From: Nocardioides sp. BP30
GTDB lineage: Bacteria > Actinomycetota > Actinomycetes > Propionibacteriales > Nocardioidaceae
Direction of reading: 5' to 3'
Length of the DNA stretch: 64,000 bases
NCBI RefSeq assembly: GCF_029873215.1
Contig: NZ_CP123620.1
Coordinates: 372,001 to 436,000, forward strand
Shown: positions 39,835 to 47,755 of the stretch, piece by piece
How positions within the stretch are numbered: the first letter of the stretch is position 1
Layout: each line of letters opens with the position of its first letter
Program-made: the position numbers and the translations under genes
Notes under the pieces: generated by a model
The model's input: the letters and a program-made list of their open reading frames with translations, nothing else
Told to the model about the DNA's origin: nothing
Databases searched by the model: none

Positions 39835-41135
39835 CAGCAGCTGCTGCCCGGTGTCGACTCGCACAGCAGCTCGCGCACCTTGGCGCGCGCCTGGCCCAGG
39901 GTGTCGCGGTGGATGCCGTCGCGGACCTGGTCGGCGTAGGCGTCGGGCAGGCTCTCGAGGGTGAGGTCGGTGGACTGGTAGGCGGTCGAGAGGTCGAGGC
40001 CGAGCAGGGTGGTGTGCACCCCGCGGAAGATGGTGACCTTGCCGTCCTGCTCGCCGACATACCACTGCTTCTGCGACCACGACCACGCGGCCGCGGCGCC
40101 GATCCAGAGCAGGCCGATCACCAGCACGGCACCCAGGAGCCCGCGGATCCAGCCCCGGAGGCCGCCGTGGTGGGGGCGCAGCGCGTAGCGCTCGGACTCG
40201 GCGTTGATCGGGTCGTTGGCGATCGCCTCGGCCGGGACCTCGACGTCGTCCTCCTCGGCCGAGACGGCCTCCAGCTCGCCGGTGTCGCCGTTGCGGTGGC
40301 CGCGGAAGCGGGAGGCGCGGGTGGCGAGCGGGGCGCGGCGGCGGAGCTCCGCGGCAGCGCCGACCAGGAGCGGGGTGGGGACCTCGGCATCGGCGTCCGC
40401 GTCGGTGACCTCCAGCGCGTCGGCCACGATGCAGGTGACGTTGTCGGTGGTGCCGGCCTCGAGGCTGGCGCGGGTGAGCTCCACGGCGGCGTAGTCGGCC
40501 GTACCGGAGGCGAGGATGTCGGCCAGCCGGCCGTCGTCGAGCGAGGCGGTGATGCCGTCGCTGCACAGCATCAGCCGGTCGCCGGCCTGGAGCTGGAGGA
40601 CGAACAGGTCAGGCTCGAGCTCGCGGCTGCCGTCGATGGCCTGCAGGATCAGGTTGCGGTGGGGATGGACCCGCGCCTCGGCCTCGGTGATGCGACCCTC
40701 GTCGATGAGGGTCTGCACGAAGGTGTGGTCGTGGGTGATCTGGCTGATGTGGCCGTCGCGGAACAGGTAGCCGCGTGAGTCGCCGACGTGACCGACCGCG
40801 ACGCGCTCGCCGTCGAAGAGCAGCAGCGTGGCGGTGGTGCTGGTGCCGCTCAGCGCCGGGTCGTCCTCGACCAGCTCGCCGATCCGGTCGTGGGCGCGGT
40901 GCAGGGCCCCGGCGACCAGGCCGAGCATCTCGTCGGCGGTGTGGTCCGGCTCGGGCGGGGTGTCGAGTCGGCGCAGCTGGCTGACCGCCGTGGCGCTGGC
41001 GATGTCGCCGCGGGCAGCGCCCCCGACGCCGTCGCAGACCGTGAGCAGCCAGGGACCCGCGTAGCCGGAGTCCTGGTTGTCCTTGCGCACCCGCCCCACA
41101 TCGGAGACGGCCGCGTACCGCAGTCGGAGCGTCAC
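39834..41135 (-). CDS. pstP: PstP-like PP2C serine/threonine phosphatase
   Basis: The 433-residue protein starts at GTG 41135. The PP2C domain (about 1-235) has AAVSDVGRVRKDNQDSGYAG, VCDGVGGAARGDIAS, VGHVGDSRGYLF, LCSDGI and GTTDNVTCIVAD, supplying the metal-binding Asp residues. A cytoplasmic linker and one membrane helix (about 314-334) precede an extracellular tail. It dephosphorylates PknA/PknB targets. The stop and start overlap neighbouring genes by 1 and 4 bp. Confidence 0.95.
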   Translation of the reverse strand: MTLRLRYAAVSDVGRVRKDNQDSGYAGPWLLTVCDGVGGAARGDIASATAVSQLRRLDTPPEPDHTADEMLGLVAGALHRAHDRIGELVEDDPALSGTSTTATLLLFDGERVAVGHVGDSRGYLFRDGHISQITHDHTFVQTLIDEGRITEAEARVHPHRNLILQAIDGSRELEPDLFVLQLQAGDRLMLCSDGITASLDDGRLADILASGTADYAAVELTRASLEAGTTDNVTCIVADALEVTDADADAEVPTPLLVGAAAELRRRAPLATRASRFRGHRNGDTGELEAVSAEEDDVEVPAEAIANDPINAESERYALRPHHGGLRGWIRGLLGAVLVIGLLWIGAAAAWSWSQKQWYVGEQDGKVTIFRGVHTTLLGLDLSTAYQSTDLTLESLPDAYADQVRDGIHRDTLGQARAKVRELLCESTPGSSC

Positions 41136-41614
41136 TTGCGCAGCTCCAGGATGGTCTTGCCGATCCGGACGCGGGTGCCGATGGCGATGGCGGTCGGCTG
41201 GTTGATCCGGACGCTGCCGATGTAGGTGCCGTTGGTCGAGCCGAGATCCTCCACGAACCACTGGTCGCCGCTGGCGGCGATCCGGGCGTGCCGGGTGGAG
41301 ACGTAGTCGTCGTCGAGCACGATCGCGGCGTCGGCGCCACGGCCGATCAGGATCGGCGCCTTGCTCAGGTCGGCCCGCTCACCCTGGCTGCGGCCCTCGA
41401 CCACGAGCACGTGGGTGGGCGCTCCGCGGCGCGGCTTGGCCGGCTTGGGCTGCTTCTTGCTCTTCTTGGCGGCGCGGGGCGAGGTGGCGGCGGTGCCGTC
41501 ACTGACGCGCGCACCGAACATGTCGGAGCGCACCACGCCGATCGCGCTGAGGACGAAGATCCACAGGACGGCCAGGAAGGCGATGCGGATCAGGAAGAGG
41601 GTCAGCTCAGACAT
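41132..41614 (-). CDS. fhaB: FhaB-like FHA domain membrane protein
   Basis: The 160-residue protein has one N-terminal helix (FLIRIAFLAVLWIFVLSAIGVV), a basic Lys/Pro linker and an FHA domain (about 75-158) with LIGRGADAAIVLDDDYVSTRHARI and DLGSTNGTYIG. FHA domains bind phosphothreonine, here from PknA/PknB. In Mycobacterium FhaB/FipA links the kinases to FtsZ and FtsQ. The 3' end overlaps pstP by 4 bp. Confidence 0.93.
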   Translation of the reverse strand: MSELTLFLIRIAFLAVLWIFVLSAIGVVRSDMFGARVSDGTAATSPRAAKKSKKQPKPAKPRRGAPTHVLVVEGRSQGERADLSKAPILIGRGADAAIVLDDDYVSTRHARIAASGDQWFVEDLGSTNGTYIGSVRINQPTAIAIGTRVRIGKTILELRK

Positions 41615-42302
41615 CGGTCTCCACGATCCGTACGACGAGGTCGGTGGTGCCGACCCGCACCACGGCGCCGTCGTCGAGCAACGAGCTGCTCATCCGTTGC
41701 CCGTTGACCAGCATGCCGTTGGTGGAGCCGAGGTCGTGCACCTCGACCTGGCGGTCGTTCTGCCGGAACTCGGCGTGCCGGCGGCTGACGCCGGGGTCGT
41801 TGATCCGCAGGTCGGCCTCCGTGCCGCGGCCGACCACCAGGGAGCCGAGGTGCAGCGGGTGCCGGGAGCCGTTGACCTCGATGAAGGCTGTCGCGCGACT
41901 CACCTGGGTGGCGGTGGCGTCGCTGCTGACGCTCGCCTCGGCCTTGCTGCGGATCCGGAAGCGGCCGGTGGTCAGGTCCGCCGCCTCCTCGAAGTCGATG
42001 TGGATCGGGCCTGGGAAGACGTAGGCCTGGGCCTCGGCATGCTTGTGCAGCTGCTCGCTGAGCTCGCTGGCCAGCGCCGAGTCGTAGGGGGAGAGCCGCG
42101 CCATGTCGCTGGGCGCCAGCTCGACGTGGAAGGAGTTGGGCACCAGGCGCCGCTCGCGGCTGAGGATCTGGGCGTTGTTGTCGCACTCGCGCTGCAGCGC
42201 GGCAGCGATCTCGACCGGCTGCACGGCGCTGCGGAACGCCCGCGCGAAGGCACCGGAGATGACGGATTCGAGGCGCTGTTCGAACCGCTGCAAGCCGCCC
42301 AT
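41607..42302 (-). CDS. fhaA: FhaA-like DUF3662 and FHA domain protein
   Basis: The 231-residue protein starts at ATG 42302 after GGCAGGAG. DUF3662 (about 1-115) begins MGGLQRFEQRLESVISGAFARAF with VQPVEIAAALQRECDNNA. The C-terminal FHA domain (about 145-225) has VVGRGTEADLRINDPGVSRRHAEF and DLGSTNGMLVNGQ. In Mycobacterium FhaA binds phosphorylated MviN and PknB. It is the first gene of the seven-gene kinase operon (42302 down to 33625), whose promoter lies in 42303-42440. Confidence 0.94.
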   Translation of the reverse strand: MGGLQRFEQRLESVISGAFARAFRSAVQPVEIAAALQRECDNNAQILSRERRLVPNSFHVELAPSDMARLSPYDSALASELSEQLHKHAEAQAYVFPGPIHIDFEEAADLTTGRFRIRSKAEASVSSDATATQVSRATAFIEVNGSRHPLHLGSLVVGRGTEADLRINDPGVSRRHAEFRQNDRQVEVHDLGSTNGMLVNGQRMSSSLLDDGAVVRVGTTDLVVRIVETDV

Positions 42303-42425
42303 GCGCACTCCTGCCACTCGTCCTTCGCCCGTGCTTGTGCACGCGCCACTGCCCCGACAGGGCCGCCGGGTCCGCTCGATCGTATCGGTGCGGCGGTTGT
42401 TGGGCCCCTTCACGCGCCGCCGGTT

Positions 42426-42454
42426 TTGGTCTGATGGTGGGGGTGAGATAGCCT
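42426..42454 (+). promoter_or_regulatory. Promoter of tRNA-Leu
   Basis: TTGGTC (-35, 42426-42431) and TAGCCT (-10, 42449-42454) are separated by exactly 17 bp. The tRNA begins 15 bp after the -10. Confidence 0.65.
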
Positions 42455-42468
42455 TCCGGTGCATCAGC

Positions 42469-42552
42469 GCGCGAGTGGCGGAATAGGCAGACGCGCACGG
42501 TTCAGGTCCGTGTGCCCGAAAGGGCGTGGGGGTTCAACTCCCCCCTCGCGCA
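42469..42552 (+). tRNA. tRNA-Leu (CAG anticodon)
   Basis: The 84-nt class II tRNA has acceptor arms GCGCGAG/CTCGCGC, anticodon loop around TTCAGGT, a long variable arm (TGCCCGAAAGGGCG) and T-arm GGGGG-TTCAACT-CCCCC. CCA is not encoded. It marks the left edge of the accessory island. Confidence 0.96.
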
Positions 42553-42560
42553 CAACAGGC

Positions 42561-42594
42561 CGGTTTAGGTATTGCCGGCCGAGCGGTTTAGGTA
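42561..42594. repeat. 11-bp direct repeat after tRNA-Leu
   Basis: CGGTTTAGGTA occurs at 42561-42571 and 42584-42594, 23 bp (about two helical turns) apart. A short GCCGG/CCGGC inverted pair lies between. It could be an integrase arm-type site or a regulator site at the island edge; no integrase gene is seen. Confidence 0.35.
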
Positions 42595-42599
42595 GTAGG

Positions 42600-42640
42600 A
42601 AGGGGCCCCTGGCCTGCGGAAACGTAGCCAGGGGTCCCTT
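42600..42640 (+). terminator. Terminator hairpin after tRNA-Leu
   Basis: AAGGGGCCCCTGGC (42600-42613) pairs with 42627-42640 with a single wobble and a 13-nt loop, followed by CTTGG. Confidence 0.65.
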
Positions 42641-42720
42641 CTTGGTTGCGGTGTTGAGTTGCGGGCCATGTCGGCGCGGATGTGGACCCGTGACCGCCTC
42701 GACCACCGGAGGACTCACCC

Positions 42721-42888
42721 GTGACGCCCGACCTGCCCCGTTACCTCGAGACGCGGGTCCAATGCGCGTTTGAGCGCGGTCGCGTACCGACTGCCAGTGA
42801 GGTGCGGGGGATCATGGCGGAGCTTGGTCTGAGCGGGAGTCGGTGGCGGACCTCGCCGATTAGGTGGCCAGCGCGAGCAGCGCGCTAA
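42721..42888 (+). CDS. Small hypothetical protein
   Basis: A 55-codon frame from GTG 42721 reads VTPDLPRYLETRVQCAFERG and ends in an Arg/Trp-rich tail. I recognise no family. It lies alone between tRNA-Leu and the NDT-like gene, and its coding status is uncertain. The rest of 42641-43063 shows no other plausible gene. Confidence 0.25.
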   Translation: MTPDLPRYLETRVQCAFERGRVPTASEVRGIMAELGLSGSRWRTSPIRWPARAAR

Positions 42889-43063
42889 CGCCGCCTCCGC
42901 GCGAAGCCCACACAGCGCCCGAGGTCGTCCCTCCACCAGGACCCGGCGTTCCGGTAGCTAGGTGTGATGCCCAGCTAGGTGCCGCTCCCGGACGCCGTTC
43001 TATCGGACTGTCGGACCTCTGGAGTAGCGTCGACTATGTAGAGCGAGAGAACGGTGGCGGTTC

Positions 43064-43672
43064 GTGACAAGTGGAAGACCGCAAGGTCTCGGCGTCCCGG
43101 TGACGGTGTCGGGGAGTTTTCACCGGCACCTCTCCCAGATTGCGGCCGACGTCCGCGAACTTAACCAGCTCGGCGCGGTCGTCTTGTCGCCCGCAGACCC
43201 CCGCGTCGTTGACGCGTTCGGCGACTTCCTGTTTGTCGCGAGCGATCGCCAACGGACCGTCAAGCGCCTACAAGACCGCCACTTGGCCGCGATTGAACGA
43301 TCGGCGCTTCTCTGGCTGGTCGCACCCGACGGTTACGTCGGCCCGTCGGCGGCCCTGGAGATCGGCGTCGCGGTCGCCACCGGCGTCCCCGTGTTCGCCC
43401 GAAGCCCGATCAACGATCTGACCTTGCGTCAATACGTGACTCCATGCCCATCGATCACTGCCGCGCTCGGCAGTGGCGCCGCGGGCCTCGACACTCGGCC
43501 CAGTAGTGCGCCTCCACTGGTGCTCGAGCCCCTAGAGGGCGGTCGACGGGCTCACGATCTCCTTGAACTCATCAGCTCTCGACTCAGCCGTACGAACAAC
43601 CAAAAGCAGGAGCGTGATCAGGTAGCAACTGCGGCGGCACGCCAGTTGAAGGACGCGCTCCGGCATCTCTGA
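43064..43672 (+). CDS. Nucleoside 2-deoxyribosyltransferase-like protein
   Basis: The 202-residue protein has one Rossmann-like domain. VPVTVSGSFHRHLSQIAADV is strand 1 and helix 1. LGAVVLSPADPRVVDAFGDF follows, then DRHLAAIERSALLWLVAPDGYVGPSAALEIG. The Glu99 in ALEIG matches the catalytic Glu of the nucleoside deoxyribosyltransferase (NDT) and deoxynucleotide N-hydrolase superfamily. The C-terminal 60 residues are helical. The same layout recurs in the fusion protein at 46812-47639. A base-release or base-exchange activity on deoxynucleosides or deoxynucleotides is inferred. It is convergent with the kinase gene. Confidence 0.7.
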   Translation: MTSGRPQGLGVPVTVSGSFHRHLSQIAADVRELNQLGAVVLSPADPRVVDAFGDFLFVASDRQRTVKRLQDRHLAAIERSALLWLVAPDGYVGPSAALEIGVAVATGVPVFARSPINDLTLRQYVTPCPSITAALGSGAAGLDTRPSSAPPLVLEPLEGGRRAHDLLELISSRLSRTNNQKQERDQVATAAARQLKDALRHL

Positions 43673-43705
43673 GCGACCTGCGGACATCCGCCGCAATGTC
43701 GACCT

Positions 43706-44230
43706 TCAGGTAAGGCGCGCGATGATCTCGTTCGCCAGTTCCTCGACTTCCAGGTCATCGGTAGCGATCGACGCGTGCGCCAACGCACCGAGAGCAACAA
43801 CCTCGATCTCGGTTCGATGCTGCATCGCCGCGTCGAACGGGACGGCTCGCTTGAGCGGGTCGGTCGCGGCCGCTGCGGCATACCGTGCCCGGCGCGTCTC
43901 TTCGTGGGCAGTCAGGTAGACCAGCCGTGCATCGGCGAAGTACCCGAGCAACGGCTCGGTTTGACGCACGGTACGCAGACTGTCGACAACGAAGTCGTCG
44001 TTGGTCAGATCTGTTCGCTGCTCGAGGTAGTGGAGGAGCCATCGACCTGACGTGCGCTGGTCGAGGGCGGCTCCTTCTCGCTGCATGAGCGCGCGACCGG
44101 CCGATGCAAGACCGAGAACCTCCAGGAGCGCGGAGCGAACGGTGACGAGACGAGCGGCGCCGGCCTGCGTCAAGGCGGCGGCAACCGAGGTCTTCCCGAC
44201 GGCGATCGGACCGGAGAGGAGGATGATCAT
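43706..44230 (-). CDS. Small P-loop nucleotide kinase-like ATPase
   Basis: The 174-residue protein begins MIILLSGPIAVGKTSVAAALTQ, a Walker A motif (GPIAVGKT). Downstream are a DFVVDSLRTV strand (about 85-94), which carries the Walker B-like Asp, and LVYLTAHEETRRARY, which resembles the LID region of nucleotide kinases. C-terminal HRTEIEVVALGALA and ATDDLEVEELANEIIARL complete the fold. It resembles dephospho- or deoxynucleotide kinases; the substrate is unknown. It follows the AAA+ gene on the same strand after about 100 bp, so it probably shares its transcript. Confidence 0.65.
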   Translation of the reverse strand: MIILLSGPIAVGKTSVAAALTQAGAARLVTVRSALLEVLGLASAGRALMQREGAALDQRTSGRWLLHYLEQRTDLTNDDFVVDSLRTVRQTEPLLGYFADARLVYLTAHEETRRARYAAAAATDPLKRAVPFDAAMQHRTEIEVVALGALAHASIATDDLEVEELANEIIARLT

Positions 44231-44329
44231 AGTTGGCCGGCCGCGGGCGTGTGCGACCCATTCTTCACTCCGGACCTAGCCGATCGCCGGACCGGGGCCG
44301 AGGGACAGGGTCGGGTGCCGCGGTAGTGG

Positions 44330-46840
44330 TCAGCTCTCTGGTGGCGCGGTCTCATTGATCTCATCCGCAAGGTCCTTCGCCGACATCGAAGCCGCGGTGG
44401 CGATCCGCAAGTAGCCGTGCGGCTGCAGTTCAAGTCCCAGTGATGTGGCCCAAGCTTCGGGGTTATCGGGTGCGCCCATCGAGATCCATGTCTCGCCGCC
44501 CAGCTTGTAGAGAGCGTGATCGTCATTCGGCGTTGAACCGACGGAAGCCAGAATCTCGGCCACCTTCTCGTCCGTTAGCCCATCGATCCTCGCCCACATC
44601 ACCATCCGCGCGTCGCGGCGTTCGAATTGGAACAGTTCGCTTACGTTAGGAAGCGGCACGCCTTCCTCGTCGTCCTCTGCCCAGGTCGTGCCGTCGTGCC
44701 AGTCCAGACGGCGAAGTTCGCGTGCGATCGGTTGGAGCGCGGCACGCAGCCGACCGGCGTCGACGGCGGCTCCCTGTCCGTCCGACTTCAGCTCACGCCC
44801 GATGGCACCGTACTGGTCGTAACGGACGAGTGCGAGCCATCCGATGCCCGTCGCGACGGGCGGCAGAGTCTTCGGGTCAAGGAGGGCGTTCCGGATTGTG
44901 TCCTCATCCACCAAGAGGGTGTAGCCCTGGTCGGCCAGCCACTGCCGCTTGCTCGCGTATCCGGGCGGAAGGATCATCCGCGCTGCGTCGAACCGCTGAC
45001 TGCGGACGATGGCGCTGTCGACGCGTTTAATGTTGTTCGTGTTCACGAAGAACAGGACCTTGCGGGCGTCCCATAGCTTCGCAAGGCGCGGAAGCATCGT
45101 CGTGGTGAAGAAGCGTTCGATGGTTTCCGCTTCGTGGGTTCGCTGCTGGATCAGCTCATCGATCTCATCGAGGAGAATGACGCAGCGGTCGAGCTCCATC
45201 GCCTGACGAAAGATCACGTCAGCTTGTGCGCTGACATAGTCGACCCCCCGATCGAGGAACTGGGCTGGCGTGATCTCAATGAAGTCCCAGCCGATCGCAC
45301 CGGCCACAGCTTCGACCAGCTTTGTCTTTCCCGTTCCGGGTGGCCCGAAGAGCATTGCTGACCGAGCCTGGGTCTCTTCGAGAACGCGCTCATCAGGATC
45401 AAGCCAAAACCGCGCGACGTTGTCCGCCTTCCTCGTCGCCATCTGTACCGGATGCACGAACGCGGTCGATAGGAATCCGCCCGCCGTTCCATGGCCTAGA
45501 TCCCAAGACGAGCCCCGGTCGCGAAGCGTGTGGAGGTTCGCGGTTGGCGTTCGCGCACCCAGAGCCGTGCGAGCGGCCTGAGAGCTCCAACTGCCAATGA
45601 GTCGCCGAAGTCCCTGTGCGAACCTGTATACGGAAGCGGTCGCCCAACTCTCCGGACTGTTGCGGTGGGGGTGATGGCCTGAGGACCACCCACGTCCGTC
45701 GGTACCCAAGAGCTGGCCCGTCGCCTCGGCATAGTCGAGCGCGGCCACCAGCTCGGCGCTGTGGCTCTTGAGCGCCTCGGCGAGCGCGGCGGCGGCTGCT
45801 TCGCCGACCTCCCGGCTGGTGGCGAGCGAGACGAGTTCGGCGAGTGTCTCAAACACGTACGCGTACGCGTTCCCGGCGTTCTTGTAGTGGAAGAGTGGTG
45901 CGCCCGTTGCCCACGTTCCACGATCTTGCTGTTCGAAGAACGCGCGCAGGCCGGCGATCATGAGTTCGTGTTCGACCGAGACTGAGTTCGACAGGTTCCG
46001 CGGATCACCGAAACGGACAAGGCCGCAAAGGGCCCAAATCAACTGTTGCGGATCAGCGAAGCGGGATCGGTTGAAGTGGAAGGCCACTTGTGAAGCGAGT
46101 GCCTCTTGGAGCCAGTCCTCAGCCGCGGCGAGTGAGCGCGGAGACGTCGGTGCGTCCTCCTCGGTTGAAAGGAGGTTTGCGTCGGACGCAAGCTTCGCGG
46201 CCAGTAGACCCCAGTAGGTCAGGAACGCGTTCGCCGGATATTGCCGCGGCCCGGCCTTCTCGCCGAGCCCCAAATTTCCGATCGGCGATGCGGTCGCCTC
46301 TCTGAGCCCGAAACTTCCGCCGTCATCGAACCGAGACTGCCAGGCCTGCTCGATGAGCGCACGGAGGTTGGTTCGCCGTGCGTCGTCCCAGGTAGCCGAG
46401 TCGACGTCCAGTAGCCGCATCGCGCTTCCGAGCGTACGCACCCGGCAATACACCCATGCGGCGTCGTCGCTTTGCCAACCCTCTTGGGTGGTTAAGGCGT
46501 GGGAAATGAACGACGACAGCACCTCTGACGCGTGCTCGTTCGTCCACACCTCGCCAGTCGTAAGGTCCCACGCGGGTGCTTCGAGCAGTGACTCGATACA
46601 GGTAACCGTGCTTGTCAGCCGGTGAACACCGGCCGTCCGTGTGCGGTCCGACTTAGGGCCCGACTCCTGCTTGTCAGCGTCAGTCCGGAAGAAGACATCA
46701 TCGACTTCGTCCCAGAAGTGTCCGATGCTCGCACGCTGCGCCCGGAGGAACTCAAGGACACGGACACGGGCGGCAGCAAAGTCTTCGAGTTGGGCCACAG
46801 CCCCATTGTGATCAAGCGACCGATGGAGCGGCTGCAGCAC
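44330..46840 (-). CDS. AAA+ ATPase with large alpha-helical N-terminal half
   Basis: The 836-residue protein has a classical AAA+ module at about 490-640. Walker A is GPPGTGKT (499-506), Walker B CVILLDEIDEL (553-563) and sensor 1 FFVNTNN (598-604). An arginine-rich RSQRFDAARM follows as the probable finger. The N-terminal 480 residues are helical and contain GGSFG- and SWATAS-type segments that recall alpha/alpha-toroid repeats; this is by eye. The C-terminal 190 residues have no family I can name. Start is GTG 46840, overlapping the NDT-MazG stop by 29 bp, so it is translationally coupled. It may sense a trigger or remodel partner proteins. Confidence 0.75.
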   Translation of the reverse strand: MLQPLHRSLDHNGAVAQLEDFAAARVRVLEFLRAQRASIGHFWDEVDDVFFRTDADKQESGPKSDRTRTAGVHRLTSTVTCIESLLEAPAWDLTTGEVWTNEHASEVLSSFISHALTTQEGWQSDDAAWVYCRVRTLGSAMRLLDVDSATWDDARRTNLRALIEQAWQSRFDDGGSFGLREATASPIGNLGLGEKAGPRQYPANAFLTYWGLLAAKLASDANLLSTEEDAPTSPRSLAAAEDWLQEALASQVAFHFNRSRFADPQQLIWALCGLVRFGDPRNLSNSVSVEHELMIAGLRAFFEQQDRGTWATGAPLFHYKNAGNAYAYVFETLAELVSLATSREVGEAAAAALAEALKSHSAELVAALDYAEATGQLLGTDGRGWSSGHHPHRNSPESWATASVYRFAQGLRRLIGSWSSQAARTALGARTPTANLHTLRDRGSSWDLGHGTAGGFLSTAFVHPVQMATRKADNVARFWLDPDERVLEETQARSAMLFGPPGTGKTKLVEAVAGAIGWDFIEITPAQFLDRGVDYVSAQADVIFRQAMELDRCVILLDEIDELIQQRTHEAETIERFFTTTMLPRLAKLWDARKVLFFVNTNNIKRVDSAIVRSQRFDAARMILPPGYASKRQWLADQGYTLLVDEDTIRNALLDPKTLPPVATGIGWLALVRYDQYGAIGRELKSDGQGAAVDAGRLRAALQPIARELRRLDWHDGTTWAEDDEEGVPLPNVSELFQFERRDARMVMWARIDGLTDEKVAEILASVGSTPNDDHALYKLGGETWISMGAPDNPEAWATSLGLELQPHGYLRIATAASMSAKDLADEINETAPPES

Positions 46841-47639
46841 GCGCCGCGTTCACAGCCTCCTTGCGCGTAACGGCCTCCGCGAGGTCAACGCCGAGACTGC
46901 TCGAAAGGTGGACCAGGTACAGCTGGAGGTCTGCGAGTTCTTCAGCGACGTCTTGTCCATCCCAGTCATGGTTGCGCGAGAGTCCGATGGACTTACGGAC
47001 CGCACGTGCCAGTTCACCCATCTCCTCGGTCATGAGCAGCAGGGTGTCTTGGACCGTTTCGCTGTCCCAACCACGACGGGCGGCGGCACGTTCGTAGTAG
47101 TGCTGAAGACCGCGCAATCCGTTGCCGGGCGCTTTCAGTTCTTGGGTGAGAGCAACCTCGGTCGGATCAGAGACGACTGTCACCCACGCCTCGTAGGTCT
47201 CCTCGGTCGGCGGGTTGTCAGAAAAGATCGGAATGCCGAGGGCCTTCGCGTGTCCGAGCTCGAACATCGCGCTAGCTCCGATGTATCCCTCGGGCGCGTG
47301 TAGCCAGACGAAGTCCGCCTCGACAAGCGCAGAGAGATGCTGCTCCTCAATTTCAGTTGCGGAGGCGTTCAGCTCGTGCCGCAGCCGGACGAACTCTGCG
47401 TCTGGGTCAACGAAGTCGATCCCGAGCGGGGAAAGCACCTCGTAGGTGTCCATCAGGATGTTGAACGTCTCAGCGAGCCGGACACGGTCGCGGCGGAACG
47501 AGCCGCAAAGTACGACGCGTAGCGGTCGGTCGGCCTCAACGCTTGCACCCTGAGGCGGGGCGGTATTTGCGGGCGACGATCCTCCGTCGGACTGCGGTGC
47601 GGGCGCCCGCACCACGCGACTCACGCTAGCTCCGCTCAC
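46812..47639 (-). CDS. NDT-like domain fused to MazG nucleotide pyrophosphohydrolase
   Basis: The 275-residue protein, from GTG 47639, has a low-complexity N-terminus to about 35. An NDT-like domain (about 38-165) follows with PLRVVLCGSFRRDRVRLAE and EADFVWLHAPEGYIGASAMFELGHAKALGIPIF; the putative catalytic Glu is Glu127. A MazG all-helical domain (about 178-265) carries the metal motif TEEMGEL (Glu205, Glu206, Glu209) and AEELADLQ (Glu233, Glu234, Asp237). MazG hydrolyses dNTPs to dNMP and pyrophosphate, and the NDT part could then release the base. Both active sites appear intact. It is the first gene of the minus-strand operon. Confidence 0.8.
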   Translation of the reverse strand: MSGASVSRVVRAPAPQSDGGSSPANTAPPQGASVEADRPLRVVLCGSFRRDRVRLAETFNILMDTYEVLSPLGIDFVDPDAEFVRLRHELNASATEIEEQHLSALVEADFVWLHAPEGYIGASAMFELGHAKALGIPIFSDNPPTEETYEAWVTVVSDPTEVALTQELKAPGNGLRGLQHYYERAAARRGWDSETVQDTLLLMTEEMGELARAVRKSIGLSRNHDWDGQDVAEELADLQLYLVHLSSSLGVDLAEAVTRKEAVNAARAAAAPSVA

Positions 47640-47743
47640 GTAAGTAAGTTTAACACGTGCGTGCCTTTCCGTGTCGCGCCACGCGGCACTTCGGCCAGCC
47701 GCCGGCAGCGAGGCCGACGCTTGCTGTCGTCGCTTACTTACGT
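47638..47743. promoter_or_regulatory. Divergent promoter with paired 11-bp inverted sites
   Basis: ACGTAAGTAAG at 47638-47648 and CTTACTTACGT at 47733-47743 are exact reverse complements, placed symmetrically at the two ends of the gap between the NDT-MazG start and the HTH gene start. One site touches each start codon region. This is what autoregulation of both transcripts by the HTH protein would look like. Confidence 0.6.
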
Positions 47744-47755
47744 CACCATGGGACC

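Noticed and set aside
36968..40060. 1030-residue minus-strand frame joining pbpA with sequence through rodA
   Set aside because: Only the part from 38431 onward is PbpA-like; the rest is the rodA region read out of frame.
42459..42773. Plus-strand frame overlapping tRNA-Leu
   Set aside because: It runs through the tRNA and its terminator and has no family-like sequence.
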